Shown here: positions 10,081 through 20,334 of the stretch, one piece after another
How positions within the stretch are numbered: position 1 is the first letter of the stretch
Layout of the letters: each line of letters opens with the position of its first letter
Origin: Myrmaecium sp. VS I D KN 1
Taxonomy: Eukaryota; Ascomycota; Dothideomycetes; Valsariales; Valsariaceae
DNA: 64,000 bases
Assembly: GCA_019775845.1 (NCBI GenBank)
Contig: JADQAV010000023.1
Span: 108,918-172,917, forward strand
Direction of reading: 5' to 3'
Notes under the pieces: generated by a model
Told to the model about the DNA's origin: nothing
Database searches by the model: none
The model's input: the letters and a program-made list of their open reading frames with translations, nothing else
Translations under genes and position numbers: made by a program

Positions 10081-11307
10081 AGAGGGTGAAGAATTCGAAG
10101 TTTGGCTCCTGGATGGAACTACTTATCTCCATTCCCGCCCTCCCGGCACACCGGCTAGTCGCCCAGGGCTTTCTGCAGTCGAGCAAATCGACGAGTGCGG
10201 TCCGTTCCTCACCGATATTCGCTTCCTCTTACCCGAGATGCTCTCGCTCTCCCATCTCATCTGCGCCTCCTGAACCACACGGAACATCCCAGGCTGGCCG
10301 TTCCCAGGGATTCCTCCATCTGACGTCGTCGATCGCCTGTCACAGCTGTCAAACCCGCGGGCCGAACCCCGGGCAGCTGTTATGACGCTGTGGATGTCGA
10401 ACCACCACTCTTGGCAGCGACGTGTCAAAAGCAACAGGCTCACACCAATCTGCAAACTAGGGGGCCAGATGTGCTGCCATTCGGCCACCCAACTACTCTC
10501 GGTTGATATTGGGTCAAAATCCTTATACTATCATGCCGTTATGGTAGTATTGAGATGCCCGAGGGCTCCTGGCCTCGAGTTGGGACAATCATCAGAGAAG
10601 CCGTATGAAACTAGGGGAGATTGGGCATCAGATGCAGACACTTCCAGCTGACATCCTCAGCGCACTCTGGGAAGAAGACGACGCCAGCAAAAGCGCCCAA
10701 CCCCCACCCATCTCGATAGCGGCACCCATGGGCGATGACAAAACTTGTTTTATGCCAGCCCACTGCCCCGGCTGACGTGCGTATACCCGGCGACTCCAAC
10801 CGATGGCCCCAGCGGTGTGCCTGCGGAATCGCTTGAACGGAAGGAATTGACCGTGCGGGTGAGGATACTCGAATCGGCACGTCGCCACGGAACAACACCG
10901 AAAAAGCAATCACATTGGGGTGCAACTCACATATTGCCAAAGGGGCCGAAGGCATCATCAGAGATGACGGGGCATAGAGACTCGGATGGGCACGGCAGCA
11001 TGACTGGTGTACCCATCCTGGTAATAATCCTCGAATGGTGTTCACGGATTCCACCTCCACGCTTCTTTTGCTTTTTGATTATGTGGAGCTGTCTGCCAAT
11101 CTACACGCGGATGAAGCAGGTTGGAGCGGTGGCCGGGTCACACGGACAGATGACTGAGAAATCATCGTCAGCGCATTGTTCAAGCCGCCGTGGCATCAGA
11201 CAAATGTAAAAGCGGAGACGATTCTCGGAGTGCAGATAGACCTGCGAACAACGTCTGATCATCCTCACGCTTCAAACGACGGCTTACTCGTGATCATCTA
11301 CTCCGAT
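10081..11307 (+). pseudogene. Decayed-looking ORF pieces upstream of an orphan gene
   Basis: Three stretches on the plus strand read like protein but sit in different frames or are cut by stops. (a) 10081-10273 includes EFEVWLLDGTTYLHSRPPGT and DECGPFLTDIRFLLPEM. (b) 10632-10775 starts at ATG with MQTLPADILSALWEEDD and ends in TGA. (c) One frame from about 10843 to 11313 is broken by TAG near 10975 and TGA at 11155, and includes GCNSHIAKGAEGIIRDDG and MVFTDSTSTLLLLFDYVELS. Piece (c) is in the same frame as the first codons of the downstream gene. I could not find introns that join the pieces cleanly, so either the 5' part has decayed or its exon structure escaped me. No family was recognised. 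Confidence 0.3.
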
Positions 11308-12162
11308 ATGACGGTTAGTATACGCTGCTCTGCAATTAGTCCGCAGGCTAACTCATTCACCTCCAGCCTCCGTTCTGGTTTCGCATCTGTCCCTTGCGCG
11401 AGTCCGCTTATCGTCCACGACCTCCAGCAAACGGAGTGGGTATATCGTCCTACAGTCCGCCTGGGGTGCCTCATCATCACCAGTTCAGTAACGAAGGGAT
11501 TGCAACGACGATCTTTCAATGCGATGGGCAAACAATCCGCATAAACTTCGCTCCTCCTAGCGTGATGGTTTATAAGGCAGCCTCGGTCTACTTTCATGCC
11601 GGCCAGTTCTACATCGCAAATTGTGATGTGCGTGTAACAACTGTTAACGAAACAGAGGGTGCTCCGGCTGCCGGGAGCGAGGATTGGAGAGGTTGTTGGA
11701 AGCCTCTACACTTTGACTGGAACCCCAGGAATTACTCATCATACGCATGCAACTCGGCAGACGGAACCACCCTTTGCGTACAGAGGCCAGATCAAACATG
11801 GGTAGAGAAACTGCTGCCACCGGTTTATCACGCCCGGCCGGATAGGCACACTATGCACCCGCACTATGGTGGGCTCAATGGAGACTTGCCCGTCATTTTG
11901 GCGCTGATAGCTTTCTCTGTCGATGAAGAGCAGATGGCAGCCGCGCTTTGCGGATGCTTGGTCAGGGGATCGTTTCAGGCTGGCGGACTATCCACAGGAT
12001 GTAAGTTGTTGCTACCTCTCAATTGAAGTATATATCTAACCGTTGTTGCGGGAAACAGGGGTCGATGGAAGAGGCTTGGTCGTAGAGACCTGGATATTGC
12101 CCCGTGACCAGGCAAGAGTGGCGGATTTCGAGAACGGCCAGGAAGGATCTATATTTGCCTGA
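11308..12162 (+). CDS. Hypothetical protein, spliced, no recognised family
   Basis: A consistent three-exon model. Exon ends at ATG ACG (11308-11313), intron 11314-11366 (GTTAGT...CCAG), exon 11367-12000, intron 12001-12058 (GTAAGT...ACAG), last exon 12059-12162. Both junctions keep the frame, and the last exon reads smoothly (WVDGRGLVVETWILPRDQ) to TGA. The start is uncertain: the frame is open upstream of 11308 to a stop at 11155, with DGLLVIIYSDM just before the first junction, so an earlier start is likely. The product is about 246 aa in this model and includes CDGQTIRINFAPPSVMVY and WKPLHFDWNPRNYSSYAC. I see no signal peptide or known motif. It may be a lineage-specific gene or the surviving 3' half of a longer one. 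Confidence 0.45.
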
Positions 12163-14912
12163 CCATTCCAAACACATTCCTCCGCCTGGGAATTCGTCAA
12201 GATTGGCTACTAACTATCCTATTTCTCTTCCCACCACTTTTCATTGAGTTACTAAGTTGGAGCTCTGTTCCGGCTTGGGTGGGCCGGCCTCTCCTTGCCT
12301 GTGCTGGGCATTTCCTTCGGATTGCCTTCGGATGAATGGTGAACGGGGTATTTTAACGCTCTTGAAGCGACGGCCATACTTTATATTCTCCAACTCCTGT
12401 CAATGCTTTTGTGTGCACGAAGTTCGTCGCGGTATATAACGTCAAGTCTCATAGTCTATGTCTTGGCTTTCGCCTGACTGCGATGGCAGCGCATCCATTG
12501 TTCTTTTCGTTGAACGGGAAGCTTATCTACGTTCTGAATGGATGCGACCCTTTGATTCCCTGTTGCAATCTCACACCGATGGACGAACGAAATGCGTCCG
12601 CATACTGTTTTGCTCTCCTTGACTGTTGGGGGAGTGACTGAGAGACCACAGAGAGCAGGTCCTCTGTTCGTTCGTCGGTGGCGTCAATACGGACTTTCAA
12701 TGCCGTTCACTTGCCGATGGGACATTGGACCCCGCATCCCTCGAGCCTCCGCGGAGCCGGCTCCGCTTCCACGGCTTTGCAAATTGCATCGTACCTAGGT
12801 AGGCGCCACACCAGCAACCGGGCCGAACCTTCCTACCGCTAAATACTGTATCGATCTGCACCTCAACAATCTCATGTTGAGAGGTGACGACGGCTGCTAT
12901 AACTATGTATCGAAGACGAGCTCAGTAGAGAGGCGGGAGTTGTTGCTATGGATCATGTTTCCTGTGCATCGCTCCCACTTTCTCACTTTAATGTTTTTCA
13001 ATCGCTTTTTCATCTTTCCACTCCGTGGCCTCGTAGGTTGGTAGTTATCCAGTTCTTCATCTGCCCCACCGAGCTTTTCCCCTTTCCCCCCCTGCTAAAC
13101 AACACTCTCCTCGGAGCCGCCGAAGGGGATGCGATTCTGCAAAGGGTGCGCGATGATATATGGGAATGTTTGGAGGGGGAGAATGGCATTGGTAACGTCA
13201 CGAGAGCGAAGGGATTTCTGCCGCCGAGTTAACTCCGTGGTGGTGGCAACATGGAGCTTTGCCGGTGGTGGTTAGTTACTATCGCCAGGTACATAGTACC
13301 TTACCTACATATGCCTAGGAGTTGAAAGATGGTGGGATGTGAGGGAGCGCGAGGCCGTTACGGTGGCTGTTTTCTTTTGCGATCTCTTCCTTTTCTTCCG
13401 TTGCTGAATTTCTCTCCGATCAGATCATCAGAGCTGAGATGGCGAGGAAGAGAGCGAAGAGAGAGAGAGCGGAGTCGGTTCCATGGCGGGTAAGGTACAG
13501 TGTATTGGCGCAGCCGGTGGTTAGCGTTGCATAATGCACGTCTTGTTGCAGGGAAAAAACAGCCTCGAAACGGTCTTTCATTCCTGTAAACCAAGATCTC
13601 AAGCCACATGCATGGCGTAAGCTAACCACCGGCGATAGCAATACACTGTGCATACAGCTCAGGCTGATTTGAGAAAAGAGAAAGGAAGGGAACGAGCTCG
13701 GTAGGGACTCCCTCCGAGGAAGAGAAGTCATAGGTCGGGGTTGGGTCCGAAAGATGCAAGGGAGCATTGGTGAGGGGTATTTCACTTCCCCCCTCTTCCC
13801 ATTCCTTCAGCCAAGCGATACCCGAAACCCGCCGCCACGATTGGACCGGAGACGATTCCCTCCTCCCCCCCCTCCGTGCGCTCCTGCATGCATGCAGCCC
13901 AGTGGTGGTGCTCTCCTCCCTCCTCCCACGTCCCCTTTCCCCCTTCCCACTTCCCGCCCCGGTGGCTTGTCCCTCCCTTCTCGAATGTGGAAATCCCGTT
14001 TTTTCCAGGGCACCTCCTCTTCGGTAGGTAGTATTCGACTGCACCTTCCCCGGACTTTTTGCATCAGGATTTGTGGTTTTCTAAATGAATACTTCGTATT
14101 CCATTTATAAGTGAAAAAAAAACATATCTTATACGATCTTCTTCTTCTCCTTCTCTCCACTCTTCCTCCCGCATCATCATCACGCCTCGCTGTGTCCCTC
14201 CGTCCTCTCCACTCTCCACCTCCGAATCTCTCGCTGTGGGAAATCCCGAATTTCCCATCAGGCACCGAGGCACGACCACCACCGCCGCCACCCCGTTCCT
14301 TAGCTTTAATCCTCCACTCCCTTACCGTACTCTCTCCGCGCGCCACCGCCGCCGACGCCCCGACCCCGAGAGCTTCATCTTCAAGTTGTCTGGACGTCTG
14401 CTACCGTCGTCGTCGTCGTCTTGAATATCCGACCGCTCTCGCTCGCTCACTCTCTCACCTGCTCACCCGCTCACCGGCTCCCTCACTGTCTCTCTCATCC
14501 CTCCGCCGAAGAGATTGCAGGCCGTCTGCGCTCCCGCCTGCCTCTCCGTCACCATCTCCTTCCCCGCGCGCCGCATCTCACCGTTCTGCCACCTCCCAGC
14601 TTGACTTTGTTTGGATTGTCTTCTTCTTCACTGTGTGTGAAAAGTTTGCGACGCTCTCGGCTTTGATTGAGTCGTGCCGTTCTTTTTTATTCTGATCTCT
14701 CTATTTCTGTTGTGATTAGTTGGTCTTTCTTCGAAGAAGCCTGCGCGACCTGCTCTCTTGAATTCTCTATCATAATTTCCCTCTGTTTTCTCTCGATTTC
14801 TGGTGATTTTCTGCCTCTTTCGTCTTTTCTTCTTTCCGGTCTTCTCTTTCCCTTTTTGTTCTTTCTCTTTGCGTTGGCTTCCGTTGATATATATATCCCT
14901 ATATATTGCACC
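12163..14912. other. Intergenic region and long pyrimidine-rich leader of the Zn2Cys6 gene
   Basis: 12163-13600 holds no gene I can support. A plus ORF at 12948-13232 has a modest coding look (LGAAEGDAILQRVRDDIWEC) but no family. 13750-14910 is strongly C/T-rich on the plus strand, with long CTCTCC runs, and ends in an AT stretch (about 14885-14908) just before the ATG of the transcription factor. ORFs here are Ser/Pro/Arg-rich by-products of that bias. The region probably holds the promoter and a long 5' UTR. Confidence 0.5.
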
Positions 14913-17537
14913 ATGCCGCAGCGCCAGCTTATGCCTGCGCCACCCGACCTCAAAAAGTCCGCCCAGACACCCCAAAAGCAGAAGCGACAAACTGTGGCGG
15001 TGGCCTGCAAGTCATGCCAGCGAAAGAAAGTCAAGGTAGGTCATGACTGAGTATTCGTCTCTTGCCCTACGCACCCTCTTCCTCGCACTCTTTACTTTAT
15101 CGAACAATCTCTCTTTTCATATTTCCATACTCCTGTTTCTGCTGTGGACCGTTCCCTGTCAGCCATTGACCACGTCCCGCGATAGTGCGATGGATTACGT
15201 CCAGCATGTTCGCCTTGCTCGACCAGAGATCTCGAGTGCGTCTACGAGCTCGACCCGGGCCAGACCCGGACCATGTCGCTGAAAACGCGGGTGGAGAGTC
15301 AAGGGAAGGAGCTCGAGGCGTTCCGCCAGCTGTACGCCCAGCTCCTCGTCAGTTCGCCGGAGGAGATGCCGGAGCTGTTGCAGCAGGCGAAGACCAATCC
15401 GATTCTCGCCGCGCTGCCGGCGTCGCCCCCTCATGAAGAAGGGAGCCCGCCCCGGGAGAAGAAGCGCAGGGCTCTGTCTTTCGACTCGAATCCCACTCGG
15501 CCGTCTTCGACGGTCGGTCGGGCGCGGTCTGAGATGGGTGCTGAGTCTCCCCCTTCCGCGCACGCCCTTCCGTCCTTCGCGATTGCAGAGCACGTCGTCG
15601 ATTGCTTTTACCGGTGCTCTGGTCGCCTCTTCCACGCCTTCCCGGTTAGGCTGGCTCGGACGATGTTAGAACGGGTATACAGTAAGCCGGAGCAGCCGAC
15701 TGTGCTGGACATCGCGTCGCTACGGAGCATCATGGCCATCGCGTGCCAGTACATGTCCGAGGACTACAGCGAACAGCTCGGCCAGGAAAGCTACGAAATT
15801 GCCAGGGGGCTGTTCGGCCAGGTGCTTGAACAGGACATGGTGTACGCGATGCGGATGTCGGTGGCGTTGGCGCAATACAACGTGATGCGGAAGAGCTCTG
15901 CCGCCGTCACCTTCATCGAGCTTGGGCTAGGCGTCGGCCGACGGCTAGGCGCGAACGTACGGGAGTGCCCGTCTGCGTACACGGCGAAGGAGTGGTCGAA
16001 CATCCGCCGGGTCTGGCGCTGTCTCGTGTTCATGGACTCTTGGCTGTGCTCCACTCTCGGCTTGAGCTCCAGCTCCCTTGACGACGGCATCTTCGAGCTC
16101 CTCGCCGTGGACGAGGCAGCCTTCCAGTCCGGCGATCTGACAGAAGTCCTACCACTGGAGATGTCTCAGGTCTCCTTGCTCACCTCGCGCATCGTGCGCG
16201 CGCTCTACAGCACCGAAAAGGTTGCTCTCTCCGACGTGCACCCGACCATTGAAGATCTGGAGAGGTGGTACGAGACGTCCTACGTGAAGAGGGTACTGCA
16301 GCCGGAGGCCTCCCTCCTCCACGACTCCTGGCCTGAACATGAGCTGAGCGACTTCACCGCTGCCGCTTTCATCCAGCTCCTCCGCAATAATGCCGTCGTC
16401 CTCATCTACCGCCGTATCCTCTTCGACCAGGCCCAGTCGTCGGACCCTTTCAGCATACGCTCGCCGGAAGACTCAGCCAGCGAGCGCATGGCCGCCTACA
16501 GCGTTATGGGCCCCCGCGCTGCCCGCTCCTCGGCGCGTATCATCCAGGCCATGCTTGACCGCCAGTCCATCTTCCGTCGGTGCTGGCTCATCATCGGCAC
16601 CGCTTTCACCTCCGCTATCGTCCTCCTCCAACACGTCAGCCAACACGTCGGCCAGCATCATCGGCCGTCGCCTACTCGAACTCCGACTACCGGCAGCGGA
16701 AGCAGCGCCAGCCACAGCCGGAGCGAGCGCAGCAGCGTAAGCGTTAGCACCAACAAGTCAACATCCTCCTCTTTCTCTCTCCTTACCACCGCCGCCGCGC
16801 CTAATCCAAATCAACTCCCTCCCCCCCTCTTCCCTACCGCCCCTAAACCAGCCACCGGCGCTGCTACCGCCGAAGACGACGATCGAACCGCCGACCTGCA
16901 AGCGCTGCAGTCCTGCCTCGCCGCCCTCGCCTACTGCGCCGTCGCCGACCGGGCCGCGGCCCACCTGCACGCCACGCTGTCGACGCACTACGAGAACCTG
17001 CGGCCGCATCTGTGGGGCAGCGGTGATGGCAGCACCGCGTCGCCCGACCCGGTGCTCCGCGCCGAGCTGCTGGAGCTGGTCCAGCATCCGTTCGGGAAAG
17101 TAGAGCGGTTATTTGAACAGCAGCAGGAGCCGCAGGGTCCCGGTGGGTGTTGCGGAAAAGAAGAAGAGGAACGCGAAAGGAGAGACAGCGGGGGCGATGT
17201 GGAGAGCGGCAGTGGCAGCGGCAGCGGCAGCAGTAGTCGGGACAGCGAGGAGGAGATGGATGGCGAGCCCGGCGGCGGAGCTGCATGGCTGCGTCCTCGG
17301 AGAGACTGGCGACGAGAGGTCATCGGGCCATTTAATCTGGATGGCGGGCAGCGGGAGCATGAGGGGAAAGGGAGTCAGAGTGCAGCGCGAACGGGTTTTC
17401 AACCTCCTCCGCCTCCACCACCTGCGTCAGGCCCTGGACTTGGAGCCGGATCCGGCCATGCGTTCGTCACTGTTGGAGCGGGGCGTGGCGCGGTAAGGAA
17501 TCTGGGGTGGTGGGATACGGTGTTGCGTGGTGCGTAG
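14913..17537 (+). CDS. Zn(II)2Cys6 fungal transcription factor
   Basis: Nuclear DNA-binding regulator, target unknown. Exon 1 (14913-15035) and exon 2 (15186-17537), with a 150-bp intron (GTAGGT...ATAG), give 824 aa. The splice falls inside the zinc cluster and completes it: CKSCQRKKVK joins CDGLRPACSPCSTRDLEC, giving CX2CX6CX6CX2CX6C at about residues 32-60. A short helical linker follows (KTRVESQGKELEAFRQLYAQ). Residues about 140-520 match the fungal transcription factor middle homology region, including GVGRRLGANVREC and IRRVWRCLVFMDSWLCSTLG. Residues about 550-610 are Ser-rich. The C-terminal 150 residues are low complexity with Gly/Ser, acidic and poly-Pro runs. No enzyme cluster sits beside it, so its regulon cannot be guessed from context. 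Confidence 0.9.
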
Positions 17538-19198
17538 GACCTTCCTCTGTTCTTCCTTCTTTGCTTCTTCTTTGGGGTTGGTGTTGAAAAGGGAAAGGGA
17601 TGAACGTTTGGATCTGAAGGTGTTTGGGGTATTGTTGGTGTCGTGCAGGGGAATTTTTTTACGTTGGTATGTCTTATTTTGTTTTATTCTGTCTTATTTT
17701 CATATCTTGAGGGGAGTGGAGCAGTAGGAGCAGCATCTGGGGGTTGTAGAGACCTTATCAAGTTTGTCTTCCTATCATGAGAGAGGAAAGCAAGCTGAAC
17801 GACCATACTCGACTGTTGTAAGCAGTGGATAGACTAAGATCAGAGCGGCACAATGTTCATATTAACAACGGACTTGGCCTCTTATTATTTTCCTCGTGAG
17901 GACACTCCTGCCATATGGTGATGACTATGGACATATTGGTAAAAGCACATACGTCAAATGAAGAGAGATCGAAGTAACGGACAGCGGACAGAATGTTGAA
18001 GCGCTAAGTACATGAGGAAGCAAAGACCACATGACAGAATACCAGCTTCGTCCCGAACAAACCACCTCTCCGAGGGCAGTAACCGCAATGGAAACCAAGC
18101 CGCTACAGAACAGGCCTCCAGGGGCAGTCACGCACGCAAGGCGGCGCAACCAAGCCGCCATAAAGAAGGTCCAGCGCCGAAGCCAGTATTCCATCACGCA
18201 GTCAGTCAGTCAGTCAAAAAGAAGAAAAAGAAAAAACGAAATCCCACGCCCCACGCAACCCCACCCTCTCGCGATGACATCAACAACCGCGCTCTTCGTC
18301 GCCGGAACAAACCACCGCCTTTTTGTTTTCCAAGGGCAGTCACCGCGATGGCAACCGAGCCGCTGTGGAGGGAAAAAAGGGGCCTCTAGGGGCAGTAACG
18401 TACGAAAGGCGCAACCGAGCCGCCGTAGAGATGGTTCGGCGACAAAGAGCCCGGTGGTTTGTCACTGCGGAGGGGGAAGCCACGCGTTCGCTGCACCGCT
18501 GAGTCGTTGTGTTGGTATGAGGGTCGAAGTCAAAGTACGATGTTGAAGGGACCTGGGTTAGTGGGCGGTCGCGCGACCGTGCGATCGTTCGGGGGGGTGA
18601 CGGGTGGTGGCGACTGGAAAGAAGGGGGGAGAGGAAGGTTATATACATACGGAACAATGAGGTTGGTTGATTGAAAGATAGTGATGAAGTTGGTGATGGA
18701 GGTGATGGTGGTGGAGGTAATGGTCGTGTTGGTGGTGGAGACGGTGATGACAAGGAGAGGTTAAGGTGTCGCCAAGCCAAGCTTACATAAGATAGCTTGG
18801 CGTGCAGCCTTGACAATGGACGTTCGCAGTTGGTCCGTGCACATATCTGGGTGAAACTCGCCATGTCACACCGTCACTTAACCAGCGTAAGCTACCTATA
18901 GTTGGAGGAGTCCAAGGGCGTATTCTTTATATTAGTATGTCGGGATAGTAGACTAGCTTACAAGATCATCTGTTCGCTACTCTATCGTTTTGATATGAAA
19001 GGTGCATAGGTATTTCAGCGAGGCATATAGACGAATACTGGTAGGATGCAAAGCGGGAAGTGATTGGACAAAGGCAACGGTGAAGTTTGACCCATTCAGA
19101 AGTTCTTAGTTTGTTTTTTGTCTATATCATCTTATCATAAGAAAGAAGTAGTGAAATCAGGGCGTCAATCCCTTCAGTGCACAGGGACAAAAACCAAG
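17538..19198. other. Convergent intergenic region with an internal repeat
   Basis: Separates the 3' ends of the Zn2Cys6 gene and the NDP kinase gene. Apart from the repeat at 18074-18423 I see only AT-rich 3' flank and chance ORFs. The minus ORF at 18340-18864 is Ser/Pro-rich and overlaps the repeat. Confidence 0.5.
18074..18423 (+). repeat. Diverged direct repeat, four copies of a GGGCAGT...AAGCCGC motif
   Basis: A segment of about 110-150 bp occurs twice, starting near 18050 and near 18300. Each copy contains two related half-units that begin GGGCAGT and end AACCRAGCCGC. Half-units lie at about 18074-18103, 18122-18159, 18334-18363 and 18390-18423. Copy differences are mostly transitions such as CAAGCC versus CGAGCC. 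No ORF runs through it. It could be a remnant of a local tandem duplication or a non-coding element. Confidence 0.6.
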
Positions 19199-19981
19199 TT
19201 ACTTCTCGTAAACCCAGTTGGCCTGAGCGGAGGTCCAGGAGGTGAGCTCCTCCTTGTTGAACCAGAGGTCAATCTCCTTCTTGGCGTTCTCGACAGAGTC
19301 GGAGCCGTGGCAGACGTTGCGGCCGACGTCGATGGCGTAGTCGCCGCGGATGGTGCCGGGGGCGGAGGCGAGGGGGTTGGTAGCACCAAGGATGGTGCGG
19401 CCGGTCTTGACGGCGTCACGGCCCTCCCAGACCATGGCGCAGACGGGACCAGAGCCCATGTCTGGATGGTAAGATCCGTCAGCGTGCTGTTTGATGGTAT
19501 GTCGAGGCTTGCCGCAAATGGCGGTGAAGGAAACGGGTATAATGGTTGTAGCGGGGTCAAGACGTACAGGCAATGAGACCGGGGAAGAAGGGCTTGCCAG
19601 CCAGATCAGCGTAGTGCTTCTCGAGGTGCTCCTTGGAGGGGACGGTCAGCTTGATAGCGACAAGCTTGAAGCTAGAGAACGAACGCAGGTCAGTATAAGA
19701 TCTTCCGAGGACTGTTCACCACACATACCCGCGCTGCTCGAAGCGAGAGATGATGGGACCAACGAGGCCACGCTGTCGAAGTTCAGTTAGGGGTCTGTCC
19801 GTAAGATAAGACGACGTGCTGTCGCACCTGGACGCCATCAGGCTTGATAGCAATGAAGCTGTACAATTGTTAGTCGGTTATCAATCTCAAGTAGGGACGT
19901 CATAGGTGAAGTAGGGGTAGAACGGGGAGGCAAGAAACGGTGGAGTAGCTGGAGGACTTACGTCTGCTCGGAAGTGGACAT
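19199..19981 (-). CDS. ndk1: Nucleoside diphosphate kinase
   Basis: Transfers the gamma phosphate between nucleoside triphosphates and diphosphates through a phospho-His intermediate. Five exons on the minus strand: 19981-19962, 19858-19828, 19772-19729, 19671-19568 and 19461-19199. Together they give 153 aa, the standard length. All four introns have GT/AG ends and keep the frame. Motifs in order: [26 protein letters not shown], the segment FKLVAIKL with [33 protein letters not shown], and [13 protein letters not shown], which contains the catalytic His (NVCHGSDS matches the family's N-x-x-HGSDS). The end is ANWVYEK. The first coding exon is only 20 nt. It is head to head with glucosidase II alpha, 353 bp apart. 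Confidence 0.96.
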
Positions 19982-20334
19982 TGTGACTAGCTGATCTGTA
20001 GCAACTGGGTGTAATTGACAGAGATGAGAGAGGAGAAGGGCCTTGGGGACTAAAGGAATTTATAGAGCAGAGCGGGGCGCGGTGTTGTCCATTTTCTGCC
20101 GCTCATGGTGGGGGAGGGGCTGCACCGTTGGCCCAATCAGATGGCCTCGACCATGCGGGTATACAAAGTCCCTGTTATACGCGGTGCCGGGCGTATATCT
20201 CGGGCCGGATAGACATCATTCAACCTTCCAGCTGTCCAATCCCGCCGAGCTCAGGCTTGATACGACCTTGCGGACTTCACCCATCCCTTCACCTTCGGTG
20301 CCGATATTGAGATGCCATTGTTGAATTCGGCAAG

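Noticed and set aside
10611-11060. 149-aa minus-strand ORF
   Set aside because: Rich in Cys, Trp and His without motif; the plus strand shows better codon use in the same stretch.
12948-13232. 94-aa plus ORF
   Set aside because: Only part of it has a coding look, no homologue recognised and no splice partner; left as unannotated.
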